From contig VZTJ01004197.1 in NCBI GenBank assembly GCA_013397795.1, positions 32,834 through 96,833 on the forward strand: DNA of 64,000 bases, in the 5' to 3' direction. Position numbers and translations under genes: made by a program. This document shows, piece by piece, positions 1-11,585 of the stretch. Source of the DNA: Orthonyx spaldingii (Eukaryota; Chordata; Aves; Passeriformes; Orthonychidae). A model generated the notes under the pieces. It searched no databases. It was not told the origin of the DNA and saw only the letters and a list, made by a program, of their open reading frames with translations. Position 1 is the first letter of the stretch. Each line of letters begins with the position of its first letter.

Positions 1-161
1 TTTTAGGGGTTGCCCAGCCCGAGGGAGGGGGAGGGTGGAATTCTGGAGGGAACGGTGCGTGTGGGGGCTGGGAGCGGCCGTTCCCCCCGGCACGGGCGTG
101 TCTGGGGATGTCAGACACGTGTCTGTCCCGTCCTGCTGTCCCCAGGCTTGCCGCTGTCCCC

Positions 162-565
162 ATGGCGTGTCCCCTGGAGCAGGCGCTGGCCGTGGTGGTC
201 GCCACCTTCCACAAGTACTCGGGCAAGGAGGGCGACAAGTACAAGCTGAACAAGGCCGAGCTCAAGGATCTGCTCACGAAGGAGCTGCCCAGCTTCAGCG
301 TAAGCGCCCCAGCGGGAAATTCCGGGATTCGGGGACGCGTTCCTGGGTGCAAACCCCGATTTTAATCCTCCTTTTTTATCCCCCCCCCACCCCGGGGCAG
401 CAACAAACCAGCGAGGCAAGTTTGCAGAAGCTCATGAGCAACCTGGACTGCAACAGCGACAGCGAGGTGGATTTCCAGGAGTACGTGACCTTCCTGGCCT
501 GCATGGCCATGATGTGCAACGAGTTCTTCCAGGACCTGCCGGACAAGACGCCGCGCAGGAAGTGA
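162..565 (+). CDS. S100A4: S100A4 calcium-binding protein
   Basis: Coding exons 162-299 and 401-565 join in phase 0 and encode 100 aa, about the family's usual 101. The start MACPLEQAL, the pseudo-EF-hand SGKEGDKYKLNKAE, the canonical EF-hand DCNSDSEVDFQE and the end MMCNEFFQDLPDKTPRRK match mammalian S100A4 as I know it. The known protein is a dimeric calcium sensor that binds non-muscle myosin IIA and is also secreted. The splice acceptor before the start ends at 145 and the exon 2 donor is GTAAGC at 300. The acceptor CAG ends at 400 and AATAAA is at 622-627. The usual non-coding exon 1 lies beyond the left edge of the window. The intron is only 101 bp. S100A6 is the closest alternative but lacks the basic PDKxPR tail. 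Confidence 0.95.
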
Positions 566-747
566 GGGCAGGGCCCCATCCCCACCCCGGGACCCTCCCG
601 TGGTCCAGCCGATGCCATTTCAATAAATCTTGGTTTAAACAAAGCGTTTTGTCCCGGGGATCTCTGTCCCCGGCACCGGGGCGTTGTCACCTGGGGGAAG
701 GGCCCGTTCCTCCTCGGTGGGCGCCGGGCCAGGAGCGATTCCAGGCG

Positions 748-1243
748 GGATCTGGAACTGGCTCTGGATCTGAGTCTGGTTCTGCCTCTGGCTGTGGCTC
801 TGGCTCTGGATCTGGCTCTGGTTCTGATTCTGACTCTGGTCCTGACTCTGACTCTGGCTCTGGTTCTGTTTCTGGTTCTGACTCTGTCTCTGGTTCTGGA
901 TCTGACTCTGGCTCTGGTTCTGGTTCTGGTTCCGGCTCCAGCCCCGGCTCCAGCTCCAGCTCCGACTCCGACTCTGGTTCTGACTCTGGCTCTGGCTCTG
1001 GTTCTGACTCTGGTTCTGTTTCTGGTTCTGACTCTGTCTCTGGTTCTGGATCTGTCTCTGGTTCCGGCTCCGACTCCGGCTCTGGCTCTGTCTCTGGTTC
1101 CGGCTCTGGTTCTGACTCTGGCTTTGGCTCCAGCTCTGGCTCCGACTCCGACTCCGACTCCGGCTCCGGCTCTGGCTCTGGTTCTGGCTCCGGCTCTGGC
1201 TCTGGTTCCGGCTCTGGTTCTGGTTCTGGTTCCGGCTCCGGCC
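748..1243. repeat. Degenerate GGYTCY hexanucleotide array
   Basis: About 500 bp of imperfect 6-bp units (GGCTCT, GGTTCT, GACTCT, GGCTCC) just downstream of the S100A4 poly(A) signal. A 6-bp period keeps several frames on both strands open, giving Ser-Gly, Pro-Glu, Leu-Val, Gln-Asn and Arg-Thr pseudo-proteins. These are shadows of the repeat rather than genes. One strand is G/T-rich and the other C/A-rich, so unusual DNA structure is possible. Confidence 0.9.
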
Positions 1244-1249
1244 CTGCCC

Positions 1250-1790
1250 CGGGGTGGCTGCTGCGCTCCCCGAGGCCTCGCACTCCGCCCCCGGGGCCGC
1301 TCCCCGGCTGAGCCGGGCTGAGTCAGCCCCGCCCGGCTGCTCCTGCCCCGCATTCCCAGGAACCGCTCGCACCCCGCAGGGATTAACGGCGACGGGGGAG
1401 CAGCTCCGAGCTGGAATTGCCACCCTCACGCGGGTCGGGATCTGTCCCTGTCGCGATGTCGCGAGGGACCCTTGTCCCGTCCCCAGCCCTGCTCCCGCGG
1501 GGTTCCGGCTGCGTTCCTGCCCGGGGTGGGGCTGTGCGGAGCGGCCGCTTCCCGGTGCTCCGGGCCAGCCCTCCGGGAACGCCGAGCCCGTCCCGCCCCC
1601 GCCTCCGCCGCTCCGTTCGTCCCCCGGTCCCCTTCTCCCAAAAGCTTCGCCATCCTGCGGGCTCCAGATGTGCCACACGCCCCTTCCAGATGTGGGTGTG
1701 TCTCCCCCTGCTCCACCCTCATCCTCAGCCCGGGGATGCTTCCAGAGGCACCGGAGATGCCACGAAGGGACAGGACAAGAGGGAACGGCC
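1250..1790. other. GC-rich intergenic stretch, no gene seen
   Basis: High GC, with an AP-1-type TGAGTCA at 1319-1325. No splice-bounded conserved frame or EF-hand sequence is visible. Confidence 0.5.
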
Positions 1791-1794
1791 TCAG

Positions 1795-2010
1795 GCTGTG
1801 CCAGAGGAGGCTCAGGGTGGAAATTTGGGAAAATTCCTCCTGGAAAGGGCGGTCAGGCCTTGGCAGGGGCTGCCCAGGGAGGTTTGGAGTGGCCATCCCT
1901 GGAGGAGTCCAAGGAACACCTGGGTGACCGGGTGGGGATCGGTCACAGCTTGGACTCGGTGATGTTCGAGGGCTTTTCCAATCTCAGCGATCCTGGGATT
2001 CTAAGATTTG
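1795..2010 (+). mobile_element. CR1 LINE 3' fragment
   Basis: Contains the CR1 3' sequence (CTGGAAAGGGCGGTCAGGCC, then GGCTGCCCAGGGAGGTTTGG) and ends in the CR1 terminal motif (GGGATTCTAAGATT). It is a 5'-truncated sense copy. Confidence 0.85.
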
Positions 2011-2154
2011 GGAAGAAAATGCATCCATCCCTCCAGACTCAGGGAATGCCCAGAGAACGGGGCTGCACCGCCCCCGCAGCCCAGGGCAGGTGAGAGGGAC
2101 CCCCCAACACCCCGTGGCCCTTTTCACACCTGACCTGTGGCCTCTTGCAGCTGG

Positions 2155-4290
2155 AATGGTGCTGCTCACAGGGATCCACTCTGCATCCATCCCCACTGAC
2201 AGGGATCCACCCTGAATCCCTCCCCACTGACAGGGATCCACTCTGCATCCATCCCAACTGACAGGGATCCACCCTGAACCCATCTCCACTGACAAAAACC
2301 CACCCTACATCCCTCCCCACTGACAAAAATTCACCTTACATCCCTCCCCAGTGACAGAGATCCACCCTGAATCCCTCCCCACTCACAGGGATCCACCCTG
2401 CATCCATCTCCACTCACAGGGAATCACCCTGAACCCACCCCAGTCACAGAGATCCACCCTGAATCCCTCCCCATTCTCAGGGATCCACTCTGAATCCCTC
2501 CCCACTGAAGGGATCCAGCCTGAACCCATCCCCACTGACAGGGGTCCACCCTGAATTCCTCCCCACTTGCAGGGATCCACCCTGAATCCCTCCCCACTGA
2601 CAGGGATCCACCCTGAACCCATCCCCACTCGCAGGGATCCACCCCGAACCCATCCCCACTGACAAAAATCTACCCTGCTTCCCTCCCCAGTGACAGGGAT
2701 CCACCCTGAATCCCTTGCCACTGAAGGGATCCATCCTGAACCCATCCCCACTGATAAAAACCCACCCTACATCCCTCCCCACTGACAAAAATTCACCTTA
2801 CATCCCTCCCCAGTGACAGGGATCCACCCTGAATCCCTCCCCACTCACAGGGATCCACCCTGCATCCATCTCCACTCACAGGGAATCACCCTGAACCCAC
2901 CCCAGTCACAGAGATCCACCCTGAATCCCTCCCCATTCTCAGGGATCCANCAAAACCCCATCCTACATCCCTCCCCAGTGACAGGGATCCACCCTGAATC
3001 CCTCCCCAGTGACAGGGATCCACCCTGCATCCATCTCCGCTCGCAGGGATTCACCCTGAACCCACCCCAATCACAAGGATCCACCCATAATCCCTTCCCA
3101 TTCTCAGGGATCCACCCTGAACCCTTCCCCACTCGCAGGGATCCACCCTGAACCCTTCCCCACTCGCAGGGATCCGCCCTGAACCCATCCCCACTCGCAG
3201 GGATCCGCCCTGAACCCATCCCCACTCGCAGGGATCCGCCCTGAACCCATCCCCACTCGCAGGGATCCGCCCTGAACCCATCCCCACTCGCAGGGATCCG
3301 CCCTGAACCCATCCCCACTCGCAGGGATCCGCCCTGAACCCATCCCCACTCGCAGGGATCCGCCCTGAACCCATCCCCACTCGCAGGGATCCGCCCTGAA
3401 CCCATCCCCACTCGCAGGGATCCGCCCTGAACCCATCCCCACTCGCAGGGATCCGCCCTGAACCCATCCCCACTCGCAGGGATCCGCCCTGAACCCATCC
3501 CCACTCGCAGGGATCCGCCCTGAACCCATCCCCACTCGCAGGGATCCGCCCTGAACCCATCCCCACTCGCAGGGATCCGCCCTGAACCCATCCCCACTCG
3601 CAGGGATCCGCCCTGAACCCATCCCCACTCGCAGGGATCCGCCCTGAACCCATCCCCACTCGCAGGGATCCGCCCTGAACCCATCCCCACTCGCAGGGAT
3701 CCGCCCTGAACCCATCCCCACTCGCAGGGATCCGCCCTGAACCCATCCCCACTCGCAGGGATCCGCCCTGAACCCATCCCCACTCGCAGGGATCCGCCCT
3801 GAACCCATCCCCACTCGCAGGGATCCGCCCTGAACCCATCCCCACTCGCAGGGATCCGCCCTGAACCCATCCCCACTCGCAGGGATCCGCCCTGAACCCA
3901 TCCCCACTCGCAGGGATCCGCCCTGAACCCATCCCCACTCGCAGGGATCCGCCCTGAACCCATCCCCACTCGCAGGGATCCGCCCTGAACCCATCCCCAC
4001 TGACAAAAATCTACCCTGAATCCCTCCCCACTCACAGGGATCCATCCTGAACCCTTCCCCACTGACAAAAACCCATCCTACATCCCTCCCCAGTGACAGG
4101 GATCCACCCTGAATCCCTCCCCAGTGACAGGGATCCACCCTGCATCCATCTCCGCTCGCAGGGATTCACCCTGAACCCACCCCAATCACAAGGATCCACC
4201 CATAATCCCTTCCCATTCTCAGGGATCCACCCTGAACCCTTCCCCACTCGCAGGGATCCACCCTGAACCCGTCCCCACTCGCAGGGACGT
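2155..4290. repeat. 31-bp minisatellite array
   Basis: About 2.1 kb of tandem units built on GGATCCrCCCTGAACCC followed by ATCCCCACTCGCAG. From 3170 to about 4006 there are 27 consecutive 31-bp copies that look identical by eye. The flanks hold diverged variants (ACTGACAAAAA, CAGTCACAGAGATC and similar). A block at about 2335-2490 recurs at about 2798-2949, and one at about 2979-3165 recurs at about 4090-4270, so there is higher-order duplication. Base 2950 is N. Long frames on the minus strand here have a 31-residue period and come from the repeat. Confidence 0.95.
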
Positions 4291-4299
4291 GTACTCCAG

Positions 4300-5350
4300 T
4301 GCTTGGACACGAGGTTTTTGGGGAATTTTGGGCAGCAAACGGCAGCAGGAGGCCCCACGTGGCCCAGCCACGCCCTCGCCTGCCCCATGACACACACGTG
4401 GCCTCGTCCCCCTCCCCACGTGGCCCAGCCGTGTCCCCAGGCCTGTCCCAACCCGTCTCCCTGGCGGGTCACGCGTGTCCCTCTGCCCAGCCCACGCGTG
4501 TCGCCTTCCCGGCGAGGACGCGCCCGGCCCCTTCCCAAAACCTGTCCCTTTGTCTCCCTCTTTTGCAATTTGGTGTTTTTCTGGCACCGGTTCCTGGTTT
4601 CACCATGGCTTCCCAGAAGTCTTAATGACCAGCACCGGGTCGGAGTCGGGGTGGAGGCTCCCCACCAGCCCCCTCCAGACACTCAGGGTTTGGCAGCTCG
4701 TTCTGGGCACTGGGAACACTGGGAATACTGGGGGCTCCACGTGAGGCACTGGGAACACTGGGGGGGCCCCCAACACCGGGGGAACAGCTGGGAGTGGGGC
4801 AGCATTTGCCAATGCCCTCGATTATCGTCAGGCAGCAATTCCAGCTGCCGGGAAGTGCCACCTCCTGGACCAGTTGGCAGAGTCCTGACTCAGCAGCGTG
4901 CCCGGGTTTGTGCCCAGGATTGACTCCCCGGAGCAGTGATTCAATGGGAATGTTCTCATGGAAGGGTGGGATGTGCTGGCCGCCCCGGCGCCTCTCCAGC
5001 AGCCAAATTCACCAAAAACGTCGGTGACAAACCACGTCCCCCACCGGGTTAAACCAGCGCCATCCCGCTGGAGACCCTCACCCAGAAAAGTTCCTCCTCC
5101 ATCATCTCCATCAAACGTGGTGGGAACATTCCAGAAAAGCCCCTGTGCCACTACTGACCTGAGGTCGCCTCCTCACAAATGTCATTTTTGGCGTTTCCTT
5201 GTTTTGCCTGACGGGTTTGGGCCTTCCCCTCCCTCGATAACAGTTCCTGGAGCCGGGTGAGGAATCCGCACCTGGGCGTGAGGCGCTGCCTTGCACAATT
5301 CCCGGGGTTATTGCCCCGAGGGGAATCCGAGGCTGTCACAGACGGGAGAT
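4300..5350. other. Intergenic region upstream of the second S100 gene
   Basis: No gene recognised. It holds an AP-1-type site TGACTCA at 4886-4892, about 470 bp upstream of the TATA box at 5360. Confidence 0.5.
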
Positions 5351-5359
5351 CAGGGAGGG

Positions 5360-5450
5360 TATAAAAGGTGCCGTCCCCGCCTCAGCATCACTCGATCCTC
5401 CTGCTCCGCTCCTCCCGCGCGTCCTCTGCAGAGCCCAGAACTCCTCCAAG
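5360..5450 (+). promoter_or_regulatory. TATA box and non-coding exon 1 of S100 gene 2
   Basis: TATAAAA at 5360-5366 lies about 30 bp before a C/T-rich leader. The leader ends at a consensus donor (CTCCAAG|GTGAGC, 5450/5451). This matches the S100 plan of a short non-coding first exon. Confidence 0.8.
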
Positions 5451-5547
5451 GTGAGCAGCTCCTTCCAAACGGTGCTGGAAGCGCCCCCGGTGCCCTCTCC
5501 TCGGGTTTTCCATTTCACGCCGTGCTCTTTTGTGCCTTCCCAGCAGG

Positions 5548-6179
5548 ATGAAAACCGACCTGGAGCTGGCCCTGGAATGCGCCGTCAACATCTACCACCA
5601 GTACGCGGTGCAGCGGCCCATCGACGACTACCTGAGCAAGAACGAGTTCTCCAAGCTGCTCAAGGAGACGGCCGAGCCCTTCCTCCGGAACACGCTGCCG
5701 GTGAGATCCTGGAGCCGTGGGATGGGGCCTGGAAGATCCTCTCATTCCAGAGGCGTTGGGCAGGGATATTTCCCGCGAGGTTGGGATGCTCCGAGCTCTG
5801 TCCAAGCCGGCCTCGGATACTTCCAGGGATGGAAGAGCTGAGAGTTTTGGGATCCTTGGGGATGGGGGTGATTGGGAGCTTCCCAAAGGGTTTTTTGGGG
5901 TTCAGCCTTTGCTGGGTGAGCCTCGTGCCACAGCTGGTGACCCCGAGCTGACCCTGCTCCCCGTTTGTCCCCCCACAGCCCAACACGACCACCGACAAGT
6001 ACATCGAGCAGCTCTTCACCAAAGCCGACGCCAACCGCGACGGCCGCCTCAAGTTCACTGAGTTCATGACCACGCTGAGCCTCGTGGCCATCGATGCCCA
6101 CAACAGGTCCCACGAGGGCCCTGGTGGTCACCACGGCCACGACCACGGCCACGACCACGGGCACGGGCACCGTCACTGA
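5548..6179 (+). CDS. S100A8/A7-like calgranulin with His-rich tail
   Basis: Exons 5548-5700 and 5979-6179 join in phase 0 and encode 117 aa. The protein opens MKTDLELALECAVNIYHQYA, has a degenerate N-terminal EF loop (about residues 20-35) and a canonical loop DANRDGRLKFTE, then AIDAHNRSHE. It ends in a His/Gly/Asp tail (about residues 98-117, repeats of HGHD). Family knowledge: calgranulins are secreted S100 dimers that bind calcium and, through His/Asp clusters, zinc or other metals. The tail suggests metal binding, which is inference. The acceptor before the ATG is CAGCAG, a tandem NAG site that changes only the 5'UTR. AATAAA is at 6290-6295. Position between S100A4 and MRP126 fits the mammalian A7/A8/A12 interval, but I cannot assign one-to-one orthology. 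Confidence 0.9.
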
Positions 6180-6299
6180 AAATGAGGCGTCTCCCAGGGT
6201 GGCTGAGCCATGGGGCTCCGCGTCCCCGCAGACCTCAGCCCTCGTCTGTAACCAAACCTTTGTCACCTGCTTCTGCTTTGTGGCGTTGAAATAAAATCT

Positions 6300-8280
6300 C
6301 TCACCTTGAGCACCAAACCCGTCTGTGTTCCGTGTCCTGGGGGTCTCCGGAGAGGGGGTGATGCCCACCCACTCCGTGGTTAAACAGATTGAACGGGAAA
6401 GGCAACGGGAAGGGGAGGGTGGCACGGGGGGATCCTGCTCTGGGCAGAGGAGGGGTCAGGACAAGGTATTGGGGGGTCCCCACTGAGCAGCACAGGCCGA
6501 GTGGGCTCCTGGAGGGTGTCAGATCCCAGGGAGATCCCAGTGCCTTCCCAGACCTCGGGAGGAGGTGGGGGGCAGCACCCCGTGAGTCTGGGGGGCTCCT
6601 GGGTAGGGGCAGCTGAACACAGGAGCATTCCCAGCCCTGCTTGTCCCAGTCCCACTTAGGACCAGCTCCAGGATGTGCCAGAGGTGAAGCAGAGTTGGGG
6701 GGTCCTTCCCCAGGTCTCTGCCAAGACCCAGCCCTGGAACTGGGGGTGTCACATCCCGGGGGTGCCACATCCCGGGCGTGCCACGTTCCTGGGGCACATG
6801 AGATGTTTTTGTAACCCCCAAAAGAACCCAGCAAAAGAATGAGGCCGAGGGGCTCTGGGGTCTCCATCCCAGAGCTGCTCAGAGGAGTGGCTGCTCTGCA
6901 CGATGAGTCAAATATTTCAGGGTGTGGGGACACCTCCCCCAGGTCACAACACGTCTAAAGGCCACCGTGGGCTGGTGGGGACAGAAACAGGAGTGGAAAA
7001 GAGCTCCTGGATGGGTCGGTGAGGGGACACTGAGTGGGAAACCTCCAGGCTCAGGAGGCTCCGGCATTTCCAACATCAGCCAAAACCAGGAGCCCGTTCT
7101 GGGCGAAAGCAGCGGGGTTTTGGGTCAGTGACACAGGACATCATTGACCTTGGGGAGCAGCCCTTGTCCCCCAAAGCAAATGTCACCCACTGCCACCCCG
7201 GTGTCACTTCGCTCCCTTGCAGGGCTGGGCGTCGCGAGCTGCCTCCCCCACAGATTTTAGGGAAAAACCGGGAAAGTTGGGAAAGCGGTTGAGTGTGGGG
7301 GCTGCAGAAGAGCACGCGATGCTTTCCCTGCCAGCTGGGGAATGAGGATGCAATTTGGGATTGGTGACACTCCTCGAGGAGCAGGGCCGGGAAACAAAAG
7401 AAGCAATGAAGTGAGTCAGGGATACCGGAATGGAGCGCGTGCGGTGCCCTGGGGACACGCAGGAGCACCCCCAAACAGGAATGGGCACCCCCCCGGTCTG
7501 GCGGGTCCTTCCCTCTTCCTCGTACCCATTGTCTGATTTTCAATCTCATTGTCTGACTTTAAATCTCATTGTCTGATTTTAATTCTCGTTGCCTGACTTC
7601 AAATCTCTCTTAAATCTCGTTGTCTCCTCCTTCTTGTCCCCAACACAAGTGACACAGAGGTGACAATTGCAAAACGTGTGGCAGTTCCTGCACCAGCCAG
7701 AAAAGACCCTGACCTTGGGTTTTCTCCTGGTTTTGCGCCCAGTTTCCTCCAGAAAATCTCTGAGGCGAGAGCAGAGATCTGGAACAAATAGAAAAACAAC
7801 GGAAAATATTATGGAAAACAAGTTATAAAATGCGGATGCTGCGTTGTCTTGGGCAGTGTCCAACCAGTTGGGATTGCAGAAAACAGATTCCATTGAGAAC
7901 ACATCCAGGGGATAAAGTTTTCTCTGTTTCCATTTAAAATAGCCCAGCTCACTCCTAAATCAGAAGGAAAACGTGCAAATTCTTCACCGCGTTGCAAAAC
8001 TCCCCAAGTTTTGGCAACTTCTGCCAGAGTGGCCTTGCCCTCGACGTCGAGGTGTGACAAACCCAGGGTTTTCCCCCTCCCTGAGCCCTGTCAGAGGTGA
8101 TGGAGGGGGCAAGGACAACATTTCCAAAGGCCGGTGGGTGCAACCAGGAACTGCCAGCGCAGGAATGAGGCCGGGAGGGGCTCAGGGGTTCCCAGCCGGC
8201 AATTTCCAGGTGCGGGAAACGCGAACTCAAGCTGATGCTTGTGGCAGGTGTGTCACCAGCTCTGATGAAAGAGGACCTCA
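6300..8280. other. Intergenic region between S100 genes 2 and 3
   Basis: No gene recognised. AP-1-type sites TGAGTCA lie at 6904-6910 and 7412-7418. A short tandem repeat is listed separately at 7528-7627. Confidence 0.5.
7528..7627. repeat. 20-bp tandem repeat, about five copies
   Basis: Imperfect units of ATTGTCTGAYTTTAAATCTC repeat four times, followed by a degenerate fifth copy. There are no coding features. Confidence 0.8.
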
Positions 8281-8286
8281 GACAGG

Positions 8287-8360
8287 TATAAAAGGGCTGA
8301 TCCAGGCTCCTGGGCCACACCGACGGATCCATTCCCTGCAAACACTCCTCGGAGACCAGG
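8287..8360 (+). promoter_or_regulatory. TATA box and non-coding exon 1 of S100 gene 3
   Basis: TATAAAA at 8287-8293, then a short leader ending at a consensus donor (GACCAGG|GTGAGT, 8360/8361). Confidence 0.8.
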
Positions 8361-8806
8361 GTGAGTAGGACAGCGATGGTCCTTGCAGGGAAAACGGTGA
8401 GGGAGAAGCGCTTTGGGAGGCGGCCTCAGCCCAGGGTGATGGGTTCTGCTCAGGGTAGAGCAGGAGGTCGGTTTGGGTCGGAAAATGGGTGTGAATTAAT
8501 GGCATTTTGGTGCCAGCTTTGGTGGAGGCTCCATTAATCCTAAACCCCCTCTGTGCTGTGCTGCCCCGATCCTGCTTCCCTCACCTGAAAAATGTCTCCA
8601 GCTGTGCTGGAACAAGCTGCTCCCTTGGCAAATCCAGCAATATCCCGAAATCCCCTCATTCTCTGCTCCACACCAAGGCGCTGAGGGTTCCCCTGGGCTC
8701 AGCCCTGGCGGGACGAGGCTCCGGGTGCAGCTCCCGCTGATTTTTCGCTCCTCTCATGGCTCGGGCGTTCGTCCCCAATTCCTGCAGGTACCTCCGGAGC
8801 TCAGCC

Positions 8807-9462
8807 ATGTCCGCCAGCACCCACAGCCACGCCGGGAGCCGGCAGTTCCCTGGGAACTGCACCCTGGAGCAGGCCCTGCAGACCGTGGTGGACACTTTCC
8901 ACCAGTACAGCATCCGCCAGGACAAGCTCGACTTCCTCAACTTCAGCGAGTTCAAGACGCTGCTGATGGAGAGGGCGCCGTCCTTCCTGAAGACCTGCGT
9001 GAGTGCCAGGGGGATGATCCCGGAGGGAAGGGGCTCAGGAGGCGTCTGGGGAATGGGGAACGTGGTTGTGGGCCAGGAGGGGCTTTCTGATCGCGGCTCT
9101 TCCTCCTGCCGTGGGCAGCGGGGCAGCCACAGGGGTTTGGGACAAAATCCTGTCCCCTGTGGGGCTTAACTTGGGGCTAAAGGCAAGGCTGGGCAGGGTC
9201 AGGACATCCTGCAGCTTCCAAACCCTTCCCAGGGCAGGGAAGGGAGGGGATGGAGCCGGGGAGGGGATGTGACCCCTGCTCCTGTCCCCAATTTCAGGAC
9301 AGGAACAAACCCGGCTACCTGGACAAGCTCTTCAAAGAGACCGACCTGAACAAGGACAAGCAGGTGAGCTTTGAGGAGTTCACCATCGTGCTGACCAAGC
9401 TGGCTGACGACGCCCATCGCATCAGCCACGGCTCCGACCGCTGCGGGCCGGACAAGGACTGA
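8807..9462 (+). CDS. S100A7-like EF-hand protein
   Basis: Exons 8807-8998 and 9298-9462 join in phase 0 and encode 118 aa. After an unusual N-terminal extension (MSASTHSHAGSRQFPGNC, about 18 aa) come TLEQALQTVVDTFHQYS, a degenerate first EF loop, FLKTCDRNKPGYLDKLF, the canonical loop DLNKDKQVSFEE, and a C-terminus with DDAHRISHG. The FLxxCD...YL...F pattern and the AxDxHxxSHG end resemble psoriasin (S100A7) more than S100A8 or A9. That comparison is from memory. The ATG chosen is the first in exon 2 (acceptor ends 8787), and AATAAA is at 9552-9557. Expected role: secreted calcium/metal-binding epithelial S100. Orthology to a named mammalian gene is uncertain. Confidence 0.88.
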
Positions 9463-9559
9463 GCCCGGACACAGAAAACTGGGAGAGGGAAGCTTTAGGG
9501 AGCGGGCTCTGGCTGCTCTCTGCCTGCTGGGAACAGCCCCACTCGCGAGACAATAAAGC

Positions 9560-11515
9560 ATCACTTGAAATTCTGGGAGTCTGTCCTGTCTCTGCATCCA
9601 TGCCATGGGTGGGGAGGGTGGGCACCGGCTGTGGGGTCACCCCGGGGGGGGACAAAGCTCCCTGTCCCCACATCAGCCACTCTCCTGCCCTGAAAAGTGC
9701 GTTTGGAAAGAGTTTTGCAACTCCAGCCTCGGGGTGTCCCTACAGGTCCAAGCCTGGGCACCCCAGAGCAGATCCCGGGCTGCTCCTGCTCCCAATCCCC
9801 GCCTGCTCCAGCTCTGGCTCACGGATCCCTGCCCGAGCCTGGGCGCTGGGGCACGGCTGGACAGGGAGGTTCCCGTGCCAGGACACCTGCAGAGCCACCA
9901 AAGTGGTGCCAGCACCCGTCCCTGTGACCCCCCAGCCCTTCCCGTTGTCCCCAGGCACCTCGGTGCCTGCCCTGACCATTCCCAACCTGGGGGCTCATCC
10001 CTGGCTCCTGTCGCACCTCGGAAATCCCTGTCCCATCCCCCTGCAGCCCATCCTTGGCCCCCTGCCACCCCCAGGGGGATAAAAGGGACCCAAAGGAGGT
10101 TTCCTGAAGTTGCACCAAAACTCTGCAACGCCGCGGCGGCTCCCGGACGCCCCGTTGTGAAATGTCCCCGACGTCCCCAGATGCTCTGTGCACCAGAACC
10201 CTCCTGTTGTGAAACCAGAGCAGCCCCACCAGCCAGGGCTGGGGGCTGGGGGGGGCCGCCGGGAATGGAATCACAGAATCCAGGGATTGTTTCACTCGGG
10301 AAAGGCTCCCAAGATCGAGCTCAACCTGTGCCCAGTCCCCCCCTGCTCACCCAGACCAATGTCCAGTCACTCCCTGGACACCTCCAGGGATGGGGACTCC
10401 AAACCTCCCTGGCCGGATCACTCCTTCCAAGAGGAAATTCATCCCAGAAGACCAAGGCTGCAGCTCCTTGCACGAAGGTGTCCCAATGTCAGCTCCTGCG
10501 GAGCTCCTGAACTCACCCCAGGCCCGTCTGGAGCCCTCTTTTCACCTCCACTTTGTGTCCAAGACCAACCCGAGGCCTGGCAGGTTAAACAAACCCTGAA
10601 GGAGTGTACTGAGTCAGCAGGAGGCTCATTTTAATGAGGAAACACTGGAAAATCTCGTTTTGCTCCCAAACTTGGCAGCTCTGAGCTGCCAGGCCAGCGC
10701 TGGGCCTCTGCCACGCCGAGAAACAACAACACAAAAAGCCACAAGGCGAGGACAGAGCCTTGAAAAGTTGGGGGGGGAAAAAAAAAATAAAAATAAAAAT
10801 GCACTTTTCAGCCACGCCTGGGCTTTGCAGCTCCGGGCACACCTGGGGTGGGGACAAGCCACCCTTGGCACAGATGGAGTTGGAAGGGAGCTCCTGGAGC
10901 TCAGCCAGGCTGGGAACACGCCCGGATCGTCTTTCATGGAGAGCTGGATCATCTTTCATGGAGAGCTGGTTGCTGCAGGCGGGGGCCGCTCCCTCAGTGC
11001 CACCCTTGTCCCCGGTGTCACACACGCACAGCCCCGGCCCGGCTGCCAGCACCGCGTGGCACTCGGTGTTCTGCTCCGCTGAGGGGTCAGAGGCTGGGTT
11101 TGGTGATTTTGGAGGTTCTTCTCCAGCCTCAGGGACCTTGAGGGGACATTTTGGGGCCAAGCAAAGCAGCGCTGGCTCCGTTGGAGCAGGGCAGGAACGG
11201 TGCCCTGGGTGCCCCTTGCTCCCCTGGCATCAGAAAACAGCCCTGGAAAGGAGGAAAATGGGGTGACATGGAAGAATCCCAAGGGATTTTGCCAAGAGCT
11301 GGGCCCCAGCAACAGGTGAGGGGACAGGGCCACCCCCACCTGCGCCCGTGACACCCCGACCTTGCGGGAAAAGCCACAGAGCCCCTTTTTAGGGAACTAC
11401 CCCTAAAAGTTGTAATTTTTTTTTTGAGTAATTTTTTTATTGAGCAACGCAGGGGCGTCATGGGGACAGACTGGAACGGGATGGAACATGGGGGCATTTC
11501 ACAACGGGCCGTGGC
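9560..11515. other. Intergenic region upstream of MRP126
   Basis: No gene recognised. It contains a CR1 fragment (10268-10446), an AP-1-type TGAGTCA (10610-10616), and an A-rich tract near 10780-10800. A TATA-like GATAAAAGG near 10078 has no recognisable exon behind it. Confidence 0.5.
10268..10446 (-). mobile_element. CR1 LINE fragment
   Basis: Antisense CR1 3' sequence beginning ATCACAGAATCCAGGG and continuing with the CR1 block GGACACCTCCAGGGATGGGG, then CCAAACCTCCCTGG. Confidence 0.75.
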
Positions 11516-11520
11516 CGGGC

Positions 11521-11528
11521 TATAAGAG
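11521..11528 (+). promoter_or_regulatory. TATA box of MRP126
   Basis: TATAAGAG lies 65 bp before the ATG at 11586. That implies a transcription start near 11550 and places the start codon in exon 1. Confidence 0.75.
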
Positions 11529-11585
11529 ACACCGGGGTGGCACCGGCCCAGCGCCCGTCCCAGGGGACCTCGCTACGGTGACAAG

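Noticed and set aside
687..1311. Long Ser-Gly, Pro-Glu, Leu-Val and Arg-Thr open frames, which look like repeat proteins
   Set aside because: They all come from one 6-bp repeat read in several frames and both strands. There are no splice sites, promoter or conserved ends.
2845..4138. Minus-strand frames of 300-400 aa with a 31-residue period
   Set aside because: A 31-bp repeat cycles through three frames and gives a 93-bp period. The frame is open by repetition, with no gene structure.
2155..4290. Regular 31-bp repeats that could suggest a CRISPR array
   Set aside because: There are no spacers; units are head to tail, and the DNA is from a vertebrate nuclear genome.
10078..10140. GATAAAAGG followed by a GC-rich stretch as an additional S100 promoter
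   Set aside because: No donor site or EF-hand exon follows before MRP126.
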